Origin: CAYLNH01 sp964384625
Lineage (GTDB): Bacteria > Verrucomicrobiota > Lentisphaeria > JABSQK01
DNA: 34,661 nucleotides
Direction: 5' to 3'
NCBI GenBank assembly: GCA_964384625.1
Contig: CAYLNH010000043.1
Span: forward strand, 1 to 34,661
The first letter of the stretch is position 1, and each line of letters begins with the position of its first letter. The position numbers and the translations under genes are program-made. Positions 8,767 through 17,248 of the stretch are shown in pieces. Below the pieces are notes generated by a model. The model did no database searches, had not been told where the DNA came from, and saw nothing but the letters and a program-made list of their open reading frames with translations.

Positions 8767-10199
8767 TCCGGCGGATTCTCTGCAGTGCCCTGTTGCTGTC
8801 CGCAATCTCGGTGTCGGCCGCGAAACCATGGGACACGACCAAGTCCGGGCCGAAGAAGATCCCGCTGAATCAGAAAGCCGACGGCTATCGCGGCATCTGG
8901 TGTGCCTGGCCGGGCGGCCCGAAATACGGCGGCGGCCTGGGAACCTATTGCGCCAAACACCGGCCGTTCGCCGTCTACTGCGCCAAAGTCCGGAAGACGT
9001 TCTTCTGCTACGGCGGCACCACTAAAGACAGCAACAAGCAGCTGCTGCATATGGTGGGCTACTACGATCATAAGCGAAAGGTGGTCCCGCGCCCGACAAT
9101 TCTGCTGGATAAGTCGACGTCGGACCCGCACGACAACCCGGTCATCTCCGTCGATGCCAAAGGTTACATCTGGATCTTCTCCACGTCGCACGGGCGGATG
9201 CGGCCGTCGTATGTGCATCGCAGCACCAAGCCGTACAACATCGACACATTTGAACGTATTGCCGCCACGCGAATAAAGAACGGCAGGGCGGTGCCGCTGA
9301 GCAACTTCTCGTACTTCCAGGTCTGGCACGAGAAGCAGGGGTTCATCGCGTTCTTCACGCAGTACAACAACCCGGTGGACCGCACGCTGTTTTTTATGAG
9401 CAGCAGGGACGGCAAGTCCTGGTCGGCCTGGACGCGGCTGGCCGCTTTCGGCAAAGGCCATTACCAGATCAGCGCCGCGCGGGACGGCAAAGTCTGTTCG
9501 GCGTTCAACTACCATCCGCCGAAGGGCGGCCTGGATCGGCGGACGAATCTCTACTATATCGAGAGTGCGGATCACGGTCGCACCTGGCAGACTGCCGCCG
9601 GCCGCAAACTCGAACTGCCGGTGAAGGCCATTGACAGCCCGGCGTTGGTCCACGACTTCATCAAAACGAAGCACAATGTCTATCTGAAAGACATACGGCT
9701 GGATGCCGACGGTCGCCCACTGATTCTGGTGGTGACCAGCGGCGGGCCGCAGCCGACGAAGACCAACGACCCGCGCCGCTGGCAGTTGTTCCGCTGGACG
9801 GGTAAGACATGGGACCTGACGACCGTGACGACCTCCGACCACAACTACGACATGGGCTCGCTCTATTTCGAAAAGGACGGGATCCGCCTGGTCGCTCCGA
9901 CCATTTCCGGCCCGCAGGCCTATGCCACGGGCGGCGAGATGGCTATGTGGCAAAGTCGCGGCGGCACGTCCTGGAAGAAACTGCGCACTCTGACTGTCGG
10001 CAGCGAACGGAATCACACGTATGCCCGGCGCCCGGTTCACGCGCACCCGGACTTCTACGCGTACTGGGCTGACGGCAACGGCGTCAAGGAATCCATTTCG
10101 AACCTGTACTTCTGTAATCGTGACGGCGATGTCTTCGCCCTGCCGCGGACGATGCAGGATGACTTTGCCAAACCCGTGAAACTGGGACCGAAAGAATGA
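8763..10199 (+). CDS. secreted BNR_4-type beta-propeller protein, possible lyase
   Basis: A 478-residue protein with signal peptide at residues 1-19. The segments DGYRGIW, GGLGTYCAKH, DPHDNPVIS and IWIFSTSHGRMRPSYVHRS are those of the BNR repeat-containing family (PF15892 type), a seven-bladed propeller fold. Some ulvan lyases (PL24/PL25) are beta-propeller proteins of similar appearance, so a lyase acting on a uronate-containing, possibly sulfated glycan is a reasonable guess. Its activity is not proven by sequence. AGAGGAG at 8751-8757 serves the ATG. It overlaps its upstream neighbour by 4 bases and its downstream pseudopilin by 4 bases (ATGA at 10196), a strict three-gene unit. Confidence 0.85.
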   Translation: MIRRILCSALLLSAISVSAAKPWDTTKSGPKKIPLNQKADGYRGIWCAWPGGPKYGGGLGTYCAKHRPFAVYCAKVRKTFFCYGGTTKDSNKQLLHMVGYYDHKRKVVPRPTILLDKSTSDPHDNPVISVDAKGYIWIFSTSHGRMRPSYVHRSTKPYNIDTFERIAATRIKNGRAVPLSNFSYFQVWHEKQGFIAFFTQYNNPVDRTLFFMSSRDGKSWSAWTRLAAFGKGHYQISAARDGKVCSAFNYHPPKGGLDRRTNLYYIESADHGRTWQTAAGRKLELPVKAIDSPALVHDFIKTKHNVYLKDIRLDADGRPLILVVTSGGPQPTKTNDPRRWQLFRWTGKTWDLTTVTTSDHNYDMGSLYFEKDGIRLVAPTISGPQAYATGGEMAMWQSRGGTSWKKLRTLTVGSERNHTYARRPVHAHPDFYAYWADGNGVKESISNLYFCNRDGDVFALPRTMQDDFAKPVKLGPKE

Positions 10200-10906
10200 G
10201 ACGATTACGCTTTACGTTGATAGAACTGCTGGTGGTAATCAGCATCATCATGATCCTGGCGGCGATCCTGCTCCCGGTGTTGGGTCGTGTAAGGGAACAG
10301 GCCCGGCGGGTGGTATGTCTGAACAACCTGCGCCAGAGCGGGATGGCTATCCCCATGTATGCCGAGGAACACAACGGCCGCGGACCCTTTGCCTGGCGGT
10401 CGACGTCGACGCCGACAACGTACTGGATGTACTACGACTATTCCCCGCTGAAGCGGATGAATCTCGGTCTGCTTTATCGTGAGGGACTGATCAAGGACCC
10501 CCTGGTGTACTATTGCCCGAGTCGCGGATGTTACGGCCAGACCGACGACTTGCTTATGTACAACGGACCGGGGAATGCCTGGGGCGGTGACAAGGTCAGG
10601 AGCTCCTATCTGGCGCGGTTCCACGGGGACAGCACGAAGTACCTGGGCAATATGGTTCCGTTCGACTGGCGCCTGCGGCACTACGGCAACCGTGTTGTCT
10701 TCTCGGAGTTCGTGCCGGTTCACGGCTGGACCAACGGCACCGTGTCTCTCTACCAATCCCATGGCCGGGAAGGTTTCAATGTGATGTTCGGCGATGGTTC
10801 GGCGCGCTGGTCGACGCCGGGACCCGAAACAGGCAAGGTATCCACCGTGGAGCCGTCCGTCGGGCAGATGCTGTTGTACTACGAAGAGCTGGACAACGCG
10901 TACTGA
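10196..10906 (+). CDS. pseudopilin-like protein, short leader
   Basis: A 236-residue prepilin-type protein. After five residues (MRRLR) comes FTLIELLVVISIIMILAAIL, the N-terminal cleavage/methylation helix, with Glu at position +5 of the mature form. The residue before the cleavage point is Arg, not the usual Gly. A soluble domain follows, with paired Cys (YCPSRGC). A C-terminal NVMFGDGSARW is a variant of the H-X9-DG processing-associated motif (here one residue longer). Its role is probably as a cell-surface or type II secretion-like pseudopilin. The start overlaps the BNR stop by 4 bases, so it is made together with that secreted enzyme. No prepilin peptidase or secretion ATPase is present in the window. 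Confidence 0.92.
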   Translation: MRRLRFTLIELLVVISIIMILAAILLPVLGRVREQARRVVCLNNLRQSGMAIPMYAEEHNGRGPFAWRSTSTPTTYWMYYDYSPLKRMNLGLLYREGLIKDPLVYYCPSRGCYGQTDDLLMYNGPGNAWGGDKVRSSYLARFHGDSTKYLGNMVPFDWRLRHYGNRVVFSEFVPVHGWTNGTVSLYQSHGREGFNVMFGDGSARWSTPGPETGKVSTVEPSVGQMLLYYEELDNAY

Positions 10907-11098
10907 GGGCCGGCGCAAAAATAACTTGGTGCTTTGTATCCCAATTGTTTCACTTGGCCGGGGCCTTTTTGGCTCTCAGTTTCGTTATTCAATCCTCACG
11001 TAGCTCGCTACGATCGTCAATCATGCCTGCCCGAGAGCCAAAACTGCTCCCGGCAAAACACCAACTAATCTCTGCGCAGGCCCTGAGGTCCGGCGCAA
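10903..11098. repeat. palindromic element flanked by 16-bp direct repeats
   Basis: CTGAGGGCCGGCGCAA (10903-10918) recurs as CTGAGGTCCGGCGCAA (11083-11098), 15 of 16 bases alike. Between them is a large imperfect palindrome: 10922-10936 pairs with 11054-11068, TTTTGGCTCTC (10967-10977) pairs with GAGAGCCAAAA (11033-11043), and CGTAGC/GCTACG (10999-11012) forms the centre. The left direct repeat contains the stop codon of the pseudopilin. The structure looks like a small non-autonomous insertion. There is no coding sequence in it. The gene-free stretch continues to 11355 with the leader of the transporter. Confidence 0.65.
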
Positions 11099-11209
11099 GA
11101 TGGTTCGGCGCCGGCCGTCGTCTTGTAGAGCCGAAGGCCTTTTGGGAGTGCGGTGTGTCGGCACCGCCTTGGATCTGCGGCAGGGGACAGCCGGCGGTCT
11201 GCCGGAAGG

Positions 11210-11357
11210 AATCCGGTCCGCCGGATTACCTGGAAACAATCGCCGCGGCGATGGGCAACCGTGATGGTATGCCGGGGGCAAATCCCGGTATATGCCGGAC
11301 GCGGGGTTGCATCCGCGGTCATGGAGATCCCTATTGACTGTCAGGAGGCTCTTCCAT
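11210..11357 (+). promoter_or_regulatory. structured 5' leader of MFS transporter gene
   Basis: Three potential stems can be drawn ahead of the transporter. One is AATCCGG-TCCG-CCGGATT (11210-11227). A second is a long stem pairing CCGCGG..ATGGGCAACC (11243-11260) with GGTTGCATCCGCGG (11305-11318), enclosing a 9-bp inner stem TATGCCGGG/CCCGGTATA (11268-11276 with 11284-11292). A third is ATGGAGA (11321-11327) with TCTTCCAT (11350-11357), which would bury the start codon and hold the AGGAGG ribosome site in its loop. This could be a riboswitch-like or translational control region. It does not match a class I recognise. Confidence 0.4.
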
Positions 11358-12753
11358 GTCCTGCGAGGAAAAGGCGCAACTGCGCCGTTCCCTTTCCATC
11401 GTCACGATTGCCGGCATGCTGGCCATGGTCTATATGCCGTGCGTCGGCAGCGCGATCGTGACGGACTTCTTGAAGGAAGTGGGTTTCCAGCCGCGACATA
11501 TCGGCATCCTGCGCGGGGCGGCCATGATCATGTTCGCCCTGCAGTTTGTCGGCGCGTTTCTCGGAAATCGCATTCGCACGCGCAAGCCGGCGTTCATGGT
11601 CTTGTTCATTACCGGCCGCGCCATGTGGTTCGGCGTGGTCCTGGTGGCTGTCGTGCTTTCCGGTCTGTCGACCGACTGGCGCATCGTCTTGATGTTGTGC
11701 ATGATGGTCAGTGCCTCGGCATTGGTCCATATCGGCTCGCCGATCTGGTTCAGTTGGATGGGCGATATGATCCCGAAGCGGATCCTGAACCGCTACTGGG
11801 GGCAGCGCTATCGCTGGCTGTGGGGGACCTGGGTTGTCGTCAGCGTGGGACTGGCGGTCACCAGTTTCGTGACGCGCAAGCTGCTGGACGTCCCGCTGGC
11901 GTACGTGTTCACGGCGACCGTGGTGATTGGTGCGACTTGCGGCATCATCGACATCCTGCTGTTCTTCCGGGTTCCGGAACCGCAGAACCTGACCTCCCCC
12001 GAACGCGGGACGTTCGAGTTGCTGGCCGAACCGTTCCGGCATCGCGGCTGCCGCAGCTTTATCGTCTGGAGCAGTGCCTACAGCGCGTCAGCCATGTTTG
12101 CCGCGTCATTCATGATCTTCTACCTGCTCAAAGAATTCGCGATGCCGCAGTGGCAGGCGGTAACGTTGAGTGCGGCAATGGGCACAGGCTACATGATTTC
12201 CGCCGGGTTCTGGGGCAAACTGGCGGATCGGCACGGACACCGGCCCTTGCTGGTGCTCTGCTCGCTGTTCAAGCCCATGGCGCCGCTGGCGTTCTTCATC
12301 ATCACCAGAGAGACCGCGGTGTTGATCCTGCTGCCGTTCTTTGTCTTCGACAGTTGCCTCAACGCGGGTATGCAGGTAGCCAAGAACGGGTTCGTCCTCA
12401 AACTCGCGCCGCGCCGAAACCGGAGCATGTTCATCGCCGCGGTCTGGAGTGTTCCCAGCATTGCGGGCGGCATCGGCGCCTGGGTCGGCGGTGAGTTTCT
12501 GACGCATTTCGAGACGTTCAGCTATGAAGCTGCGGGGCGTGAATGGGGACCGTACCACCTGGTGTTTCTGATCAGCGCCGGTCTGCGAGGCGCCAGTGTG
12601 CTGCTGGCCCACCGGATCCAGGAGCCGACCAGCACGCTGTCCCGTCACGTCTTTGTCTCGGTGCTGGGCGAATGGCCGTTGCGGGTTATCGCCTTCCCCA
12701 TCGGCTTCTACCGCCGGGTCTTTACCGGCGACGACGATTCCCCGGCGGCATAG
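11356..12753 (+). CDS. major facilitator superfamily transporter
   Basis: A 465-residue integral membrane protein with about 11-12 hydrophobic segments spread over its length, in the two-halves arrangement of MFS carriers. The loop GKLADRHGHRP (about residues 288-298) matches the conserved inter-helix motif G-x-x-x-D-R-x-G-x-R between helices in the second half, and RIRTRKP appears at the equivalent place in the first. AGGAGG at 11343-11348 serves the ATG. It follows the lyase-like/BNR/pilin unit in the same direction after 449 bases, so it may import the sugar released by that locus, but it could be separately transcribed. The substrate cannot be told. Confidence 0.88.
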   Translation: MSCEEKAQLRRSLSIVTIAGMLAMVYMPCVGSAIVTDFLKEVGFQPRHIGILRGAAMIMFALQFVGAFLGNRIRTRKPAFMVLFITGRAMWFGVVLVAVVLSGLSTDWRIVLMLCMMVSASALVHIGSPIWFSWMGDMIPKRILNRYWGQRYRWLWGTWVVVSVGLAVTSFVTRKLLDVPLAYVFTATVVIGATCGIIDILLFFRVPEPQNLTSPERGTFELLAEPFRHRGCRSFIVWSSAYSASAMFAASFMIFYLLKEFAMPQWQAVTLSAAMGTGYMISAGFWGKLADRHGHRPLLVLCSLFKPMAPLAFFIITRETAVLILLPFFVFDSCLNAGMQVAKNGFVLKLAPRRNRSMFIAAVWSVPSIAGGIGAWVGGEFLTHFETFSYEAAGREWGPYHLVFLISAGLRGASVLLAHRIQEPTSTLSRHVFVSVLGEWPLRVIAFPIGFYRRVFTGDDDSPAA

Positions 12754-12761
12754 ATCTGCAG

Positions 12762-12785
12762 GCGGCGGGGCCGCCGGGCCGCCGC
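12762..12785. terminator. GC-rich hairpin between convergent genes
   Basis: GCGGCGG (12762-12768) and CCGCCGC (12779-12785) form a stem in the 42-base gap between the convergent transporter and CYTH genes. It lacks a T-run in either direction, so a bidirectional terminator is only a possibility. Confidence 0.35.
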
Positions 12786-12795
12786 GGCACGGTTG

Positions 12796-13275
12796 TCAGG
12801 CCGGGGAGTCGGACCAGGTCGAGAACGGGTTCTCGGCGAGGTAGACGTTGTAGAAGCGGCCGTCGTGGGTCACCTCCTGCCCGACCCAGTCCGGCAGTTC
12901 GACCTCGGCGTCTTCGTGCGGCAATTCCACTTCAGCCATGACCAGACCGTCGTTTTCGCCGTGGAAGACGTCGACCTCCCAGGTCCAGTCGCCGTGTTCG
13001 ACCTTGGACCGGGTCTTCTCAATGATCGAGCTCTGACACATCTCCGCCAGAATCTTGCGGGCGTCATCCAGCGGGATGTCGTACTCGAATTCACTGCGGC
13101 TGGCGCCCTCGGACTCGCCTTTGATGGTCAGGCAGGCATGGTCTTCAACGATGCGCACCCGGACGCTGACGCCGCCGCCCCGGGTCAGATAGCCCTGGAC
13201 ATAGCGTTTAGGCGTGGCACTCGGGCGCCATTCGTCACTGCAGACGAGGAATTTACGTTCGGTCTCGCGGGCCAT
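12796..13275 (-). CDS. CYTH-domain triphosphatase-like protein
   Basis: A 159-residue protein. It begins with MARETERKFLV, where E4, E6 and K8 make the ExExK signature of CYTH/triphosphate tunnel metalloenzymes. Charged strand motifs typical of the tunnel follow: SVRVRIVEDHACLTIKG, RSEFEYDIP, WEVDVFHG and MAEVELP. Small single-domain members hydrolyse inorganic triphosphate or related substrates with a divalent metal. I choose the ATG at 13275 because the signature then sits at the very N-terminus, as in the family; a TTG at 13290 would add five residues. It is cytoplasmic and divergent from the transketolase. Confidence 0.88.
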   Translation of the reverse strand: MARETERKFLVCSDEWRPSATPKRYVQGYLTRGGGVSVRVRIVEDHACLTIKGESEGASRSEFEYDIPLDDARKILAEMCQSSIIEKTRSKVEHGDWTWEVDVFHGENDGLVMAEVELPHEDAEVELPDWVGQEVTHDGRFYNVYLAENPFSTWSDSPA

Positions 13276-13306
13276 TCTGAAATTGCGCAACCTTAATTTG
13301 AGCCGG

Positions 13307-13334
13307 TTGATAATCCGGGCAACTCATCTATAGT
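13307..13334 (+). promoter_or_regulatory. sigma-70-like promoter for transketolase gene
   Basis: TTGATA (13307-13312), a 16-base spacer and TATAGT (13329-13334) form a good -35/-10 pair, about 70 bases ahead of the ATG at 13406. A near-palindrome ACAACGATCATTGT lies just downstream (about 13350-13363) and could be an operator. Confidence 0.5.
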
Positions 13335-13405
13335 GGGCGGTTCGTCCCGACAACGATCATTGTAGTATTTTGATATGGCAATTCAAGCAGCCCAGGAGTC
13401 GCTTC

Positions 13406-15640
13406 ATGAGTAACCTCGACCACGCCCTGCGCAGTCAGCAGGAACGCAACATCGCCCTGATCGGCAAATCCCACTATATGCGCGACGAAGTCAAGTCCGA
13501 GGTCCTGCCGCTGACCATCGACATCAGCCGGCAGGCCGAGCTCAGCGACGATGACGTGGCCGCCCTGGATGCTGTCGCGATCGACGGCGCCAAAGTCGCA
13601 ATCAAATCTCTGGCGTCGCTGGCGAAGATCGGCGAGCTCGACCACCTCGGCGGCGGTCTGGACCTGATCCCGGCGCTGACGCTGTCCCTGGCGGTGACCG
13701 ACTACGAGAAGGTCGAGTACACGATTGAGAACGCCCATTGCAGCATCGGTTACTTTGGTGCGCTGGCCGCCTTCGGCTTCCTCGGTGAAGACATTGTGGT
13801 GGACGAGTTCCGGCGCGGCCTGGACATCGCCGGTCACGTTTCGTGGGTCCCCGGCGGCACGCAGCTCAGCGGCGGCCGTCTAGGCGTCATGATCCCGACG
13901 GCCGTCGGCCAGGCGCTCGGTAAGAAGGCGCACTACGGCGACGGTTCGTGGGTTATCTGCCACTGCGGCGACGCCGGCTGGATTTCCGGCCAGGCGCTGA
14001 ACGGTTTCAACGGCGCTGATCTCCACGGCGCCCCGGTCACCTTTGTCATGCACCGCAACGGCATCCAGCTCAGCGGTTCCAACAAGGCGATCATGGACAA
14101 GGATCCACGGCCGATCATCGCGGCCCTGGGCATCGAAGTGATCGAGGTCGAGTCGCTGCACAACCAGAAAGAACTTTATGGTGCCTACCGCAAAGCGTTC
14201 GCGCTGGCGCAGGAAGGGAAGCCGGCCCTGATTTATCCGACCGGCAGGCAGCAGTCGCTGAAGGCGTTCGCCGAAGAGAACGGCATCCTCGCCGAAACCG
14301 AGAAGTTTGCCGGTGACAACGGCGTGGACATCAGCCAGGACGTCTGGATCCCCGGCTCACTGATGAGCTATCGCGACGTCATTCCGATGCTGGAGTGCAT
14401 CTTCCTGGTCAACGACCTGCCCGGCGGCAAGGGCCATCACGACGGCTCCATGAAGGGCCGTGAAGAGGCCGACGTCCTGGGTACGGCGATGATGACGCCG
14501 AATGACGCGCAGCAGAACGCCATGGACAAACTGAAGGGCGCCGACCCGCGGGTGGTCGTCACCAAGGCCCGGCCGGCCCCCGGCAGTGAAAATCTGGTCA
14601 TCGATCCGGCGAAATTGAACGAGGTCGAACTCCCCGGCGCCGGCGCCAAGGAAAGCCCGCGCGGCGGCAGCCAGAAAGCCTACGAACTGGTCGCCAAGAC
14701 CTACCCGGAAAGCGTCTATGTCGTCAGTTGCGACCTGAACCCGTCCACCAAGCTCGACAAGGCTGTGGCGGCGATTCCGGAGAACCACCATTTCGAAATG
14801 AGCATCGAGGAGCAGGTCTCCGCGATCATGGCCAACGGCCTGGCGCTGAGCGGCCAGGGCAAGTCCCTGAATGTCTTCTCCACCTTCGCCGCGTTCTTTG
14901 AAGGCATCGCCCGCGAAGGCCTGGAAATGTGGCGCTACCAGCGCAACCTGAACGGCGTCAACGAAGGTCTGAACGCTGTCATGCACCTGTCCCACGTCGG
15001 CGCTCTGACCGGCCGCGACCACTTCTCCGGCTGGTCGCTGGACTGGATCAACCTGGCTATCGGGTATCTGCCCTACCTGCACCGGTTCTACGCCCCGGCC
15101 GATATCCGCGGCGCCTTCGTCGCGACCATCGATATGGCAGCCAATCACGGCGGCCACATCATCGCCATCCCGCGGGATAAGGTCCCGGTATTGACCAAGG
15201 CCGACGGCAGCGTGCTGTTCGAGAACGATGCCAAGTGGGAGCCGCTGACGGAACTGCGGATCAACGACGGCGCCCGCAAAGCCATCCTGGCCTTTGGCGC
15301 CACCGGCTTCCTCGCCCTGGAAGCGGCCGAAGCCCTTGACGGCGAAGCCGACGCTTACGTCGTCAACGGCCTGCCGCTGAATGACGGCGACCTGGACCGC
15401 CTGATTGCCAGATACCCGGCCGGCATCGCCACCATCGAGGACGGCCTGATCGGCAACCGCTACTCCGGCCTGCGCGGGTTCGCCAGCCTGGTGTCGTCCC
15501 GGGCGTCCGGCCGCAAACTGCCGCTGGCGCATGTCGGCATCGTCGACCCGCGGATCGCCCCGGCCGACGGCATGGACGAGGTCTGGGAGCACTTCGGCAT
15601 CACCACCGAAAACCTGATCTCCGCCGTCCGCAGTCTGTAG
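13406..15640 (+). CDS. transketolase family protein
   Basis: A 744-residue, full-length thiamine-diphosphate enzyme. The N-terminal part carries GDAGWISGQALNG (188-200) and ends the cofactor motif at N218 (MHRNG). This is GDA instead of the usual GDG, with the typical spacing to Asn. The pyrimidine-binding half has SIEEQ (around 466-470), the place of the conserved Glu that activates the cofactor, followed by a GRDHFSGWS region; a C-terminal Rossmann-like domain closes the protein. Transketolases move two-carbon units between sugar phosphates in the pentose phosphate pathway. The start at 13406 is preceded by AGGAG (13394-13398, 7-base spacing); an upstream TTG at 13370 is less likely. Sequence around the motifs is divergent from classic TktA, so another ketol substrate is possible. 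Confidence 0.85.
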   Translation: MSNLDHALRSQQERNIALIGKSHYMRDEVKSEVLPLTIDISRQAELSDDDVAALDAVAIDGAKVAIKSLASLAKIGELDHLGGGLDLIPALTLSLAVTDYEKVEYTIENAHCSIGYFGALAAFGFLGEDIVVDEFRRGLDIAGHVSWVPGGTQLSGGRLGVMIPTAVGQALGKKAHYGDGSWVICHCGDAGWISGQALNGFNGADLHGAPVTFVMHRNGIQLSGSNKAIMDKDPRPIIAALGIEVIEVESLHNQKELYGAYRKAFALAQEGKPALIYPTGRQQSLKAFAEENGILAETEKFAGDNGVDISQDVWIPGSLMSYRDVIPMLECIFLVNDLPGGKGHHDGSMKGREEADVLGTAMMTPNDAQQNAMDKLKGADPRVVVTKARPAPGSENLVIDPAKLNEVELPGAGAKESPRGGSQKAYELVAKTYPESVYVVSCDLNPSTKLDKAVAAIPENHHFEMSIEEQVSAIMANGLALSGQGKSLNVFSTFAAFFEGIAREGLEMWRYQRNLNGVNEGLNAVMHLSHVGALTGRDHFSGWSLDWINLAIGYLPYLHRFYAPADIRGAFVATIDMAANHGGHIIAIPRDKVPVLTKADGSVLFENDAKWEPLTELRINDGARKAILAFGATGFLALEAAEALDGEADAYVVNGLPLNDGDLDRLIARYPAGIATIEDGLIGNRYSGLRGFASLVSSRASGRKLPLAHVGIVDPRIAPADGMDEVWEHFGITTENLISAVRSL

Positions 15641-15779
15641 ACGAATCGGTACGGGCGATCAGAGCAAAATCTCATACGTCAAAGCGCATGACGGCTTCGA
15701 AGACATCGCAAATCCCGCCGTCGTGCGTCAGAGGTATATCCCGGGCCGAGGCCCCCCGTTCGCCTGGGGATCTCCGGCA

Positions 15780-16028
15780 TCAGAGGATCTGGCGCTGTTT
15801 CAGTTCTTTGTAGAGACCCATATCATTGGACACGACCGAGCCGTCGTCGAACTCGAGGACTGGGAGCATCGGATTGTTCAGGCCGGCCGCCTTCAGTTTG
15901 CCGACGAGCTCCTGCATTACTTCTTTCTCGGTCGTGCTTTTCTCGGCATACGCAACGCCGCCCTCCTTCAGCTTGCGCTTGATGTCGTCGCACTTGTCGC
16001 AGTGGGCCTTGGTGTAGATCGTGATCAT
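15780..16028 (-). CDS. small glutaredoxin-like protein
   Basis: An 82-residue thioredoxin-fold protein. MITIYTKAHCDKC places a CxxC redox pair at C10 and C13 at the end of the first strand. MLPVLEFDDG takes the place of the cis-proline TVP loop, and SNDMGLYKEL follows as the last helix region. Size matches glutaredoxins/NrdH-like redoxins, which reduce disulfides or supply electrons to reductases. AAGGAA about 8 bases upstream of the ATG at 16028 supports this start over longer upstream extensions. It is convergent with the transketolase. The partner is unknown. Confidence 0.88.
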   Translation of the reverse strand: MITIYTKAHCDKCDDIKRKLKEGGVAYAEKSTTEKEVMQELVGKLKAAGLNNPMLPVLEFDDGSVVSNDMGLYKELKQRQIL

Positions 16029-16074
16029 GCGGGCTGTTCCTTGGTGACATGTGGTACCTGGTATAATCGGAAAT

Positions 16075-16103
16075 AAGCTACCGGCGGCAGAGATCGATGT
16101 CAA
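16075..16103 (-). promoter_or_regulatory. possible promoter for glutaredoxin gene
   Basis: On the minus strand TTGACA (16103-16098) is followed after 17 bases by TAGCTT (16080-16075). The -35 is perfect and the -10 is weak. It lies about 50 bases from the start codon at 16028. Confidence 0.35.
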
Positions 16104-16183
16104 AACAGACGCCGGCAAATCGATGAACAGATCATCCGGGGAATTCCCCCGCGGACGGATCTCCGCCGATGTCATCCAGGCGG

Positions 16184-16969
16184 TTACTCGTCGTCGAAGG
16201 TGTAGGTCTCGCAGTTGAAAACGCCCGGCTGCAGGTCGATTGCGTCGATGTGACCGTCGAAGAACGCCAGCACGTTTGCGGTCCGGTCGCCGAACGGCAC
16301 AGCCTCGTGCTCATGCAGGGACCAGCGCCAGTTTTCGCCGGCCACCCAGTTGTTGCGGTCGTAGTTGCCGGCAACATCCCACAACGGCCACTCGCCGAAA
16401 CTCCAGGTGCGGTCCGGGTACTGCACCTGGCTGACACGCGTATACTTGCCCTGCAGCCAGCGGCCGTCGACAGTCCAGATGTTCTGCGTAAACCGGGCCG
16501 CGTGGCCGTTGTACAGATAGCTGTTGCCCCAGCGGCCGTAGTACACCGCGGAGATCCCGTTGGCCGTACTCTGCGTTGACGGCGGATCCGACGGACACAG
16601 GAACACCCGGCTGTCTTCGTGATCAAGATAGAGGTTGAGGATTCGCGGCCGCTGCTTGTTGGCCCGCTTCGCGTCGATGCACGGCTCGCCGCCCCACCAG
16701 GATAACCCGGAATTCCCCCAGGCATGCGCCGTGTTCTCGTCCGGCACCACAACGGAACCGTCGTATTCGTCGCCGTATTGAAACGACGCCAGCACCATCT
16801 GGCGCAGATTCGACATGCAGGTGACCCGGCGGGCAGACTCCTTAGCCCGCGACAGAACCGGCAGCAGCAGCGACATCAGGATTGCCAGAATTGCGATTGC
16901 TACGAGCAGTTCAATCAGCGTGAATAAGGATCGAATTGCTCGCGTTCCTGCAGTCGGAATGAAACGCAT
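16184..16969 (-). CDS. pseudopilin-like protein
   Basis: A 261-residue prepilin-type protein. The 15-residue leader (MRFIPTAGTRAIRSL) ends in Leu, not Gly. The FTLIELLVAIAILAILMSLL helix follows, then ARRVTCMSNLRQM and a soluble domain. C-terminal NVLAFFDGHIDAI is the DG motif of the H-X9-DG type. The ATG at 16969 has AGAAGG 5 bases upstream; the frame is open up to 17185 but that extension has no pilin features. It diverges from the AraC regulator at 17249, which may control it. This is the only pseudopilin of the five that has no secreted enzyme directly upstream of it; for the one at the right edge this cannot be judged. Confidence 0.9.
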   Translation of the reverse strand: MRFIPTAGTRAIRSLFTLIELLVAIAILAILMSLLLPVLSRAKESARRVTCMSNLRQMVLASFQYGDEYDGSVVVPDENTAHAWGNSGLSWWGGEPCIDAKRANKQRPRILNLYLDHEDSRVFLCPSDPPSTQSTANGISAVYYGRWGNSYLYNGHAARFTQNIWTVDGRWLQGKYTRVSQVQYPDRTWSFGEWPLWDVAGNYDRNNWVAGENWRWSLHEHEAVPFGDRTANVLAFFDGHIDAIDLQPGVFNCETYTFDDE

Positions 16970-17248
16970 GTCAGCCTTCTCCGTTTCCTTGAACCACCCT
17001 GTCTGAGGGCGCCTGTGATTCTTCCGGGGGGCCGCGGACTGTTGGGGTACAAAGCGGCCGTCACAAACCTGCGGCCGATCCGGGTTCCCCCACCGTTCCG
17101 CAACTCCGTCTGTTTGCCGGGACAGCAGGGATTTCATCGTCATCAGTATAGTCGTTTCCCGGCTCCTCCTAAATGGCTGATTCACTGGAAAACCTGTACG
17201 ATCTGACTATATTTGTCCATCGCTCAAGACGAGTGCGGGAGGTGCTGC

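Noticed and set aside
15663..15779. In-frame open stretch after the glutaredoxin TGA (readthrough or selenocysteine extension)
   Set aside because: About 35 codons remain open in frame after the stop, but the glutaredoxin is already complete in length and no typical selenocysteine stem follows the TGA. Chance is the simpler explanation.
16970..17185. N-terminal extension of the pseudopilin ending at 16184
   Set aside because: The upstream part has no supported ribosome site, while the ATG at 16969 does and gives a normal leader length.
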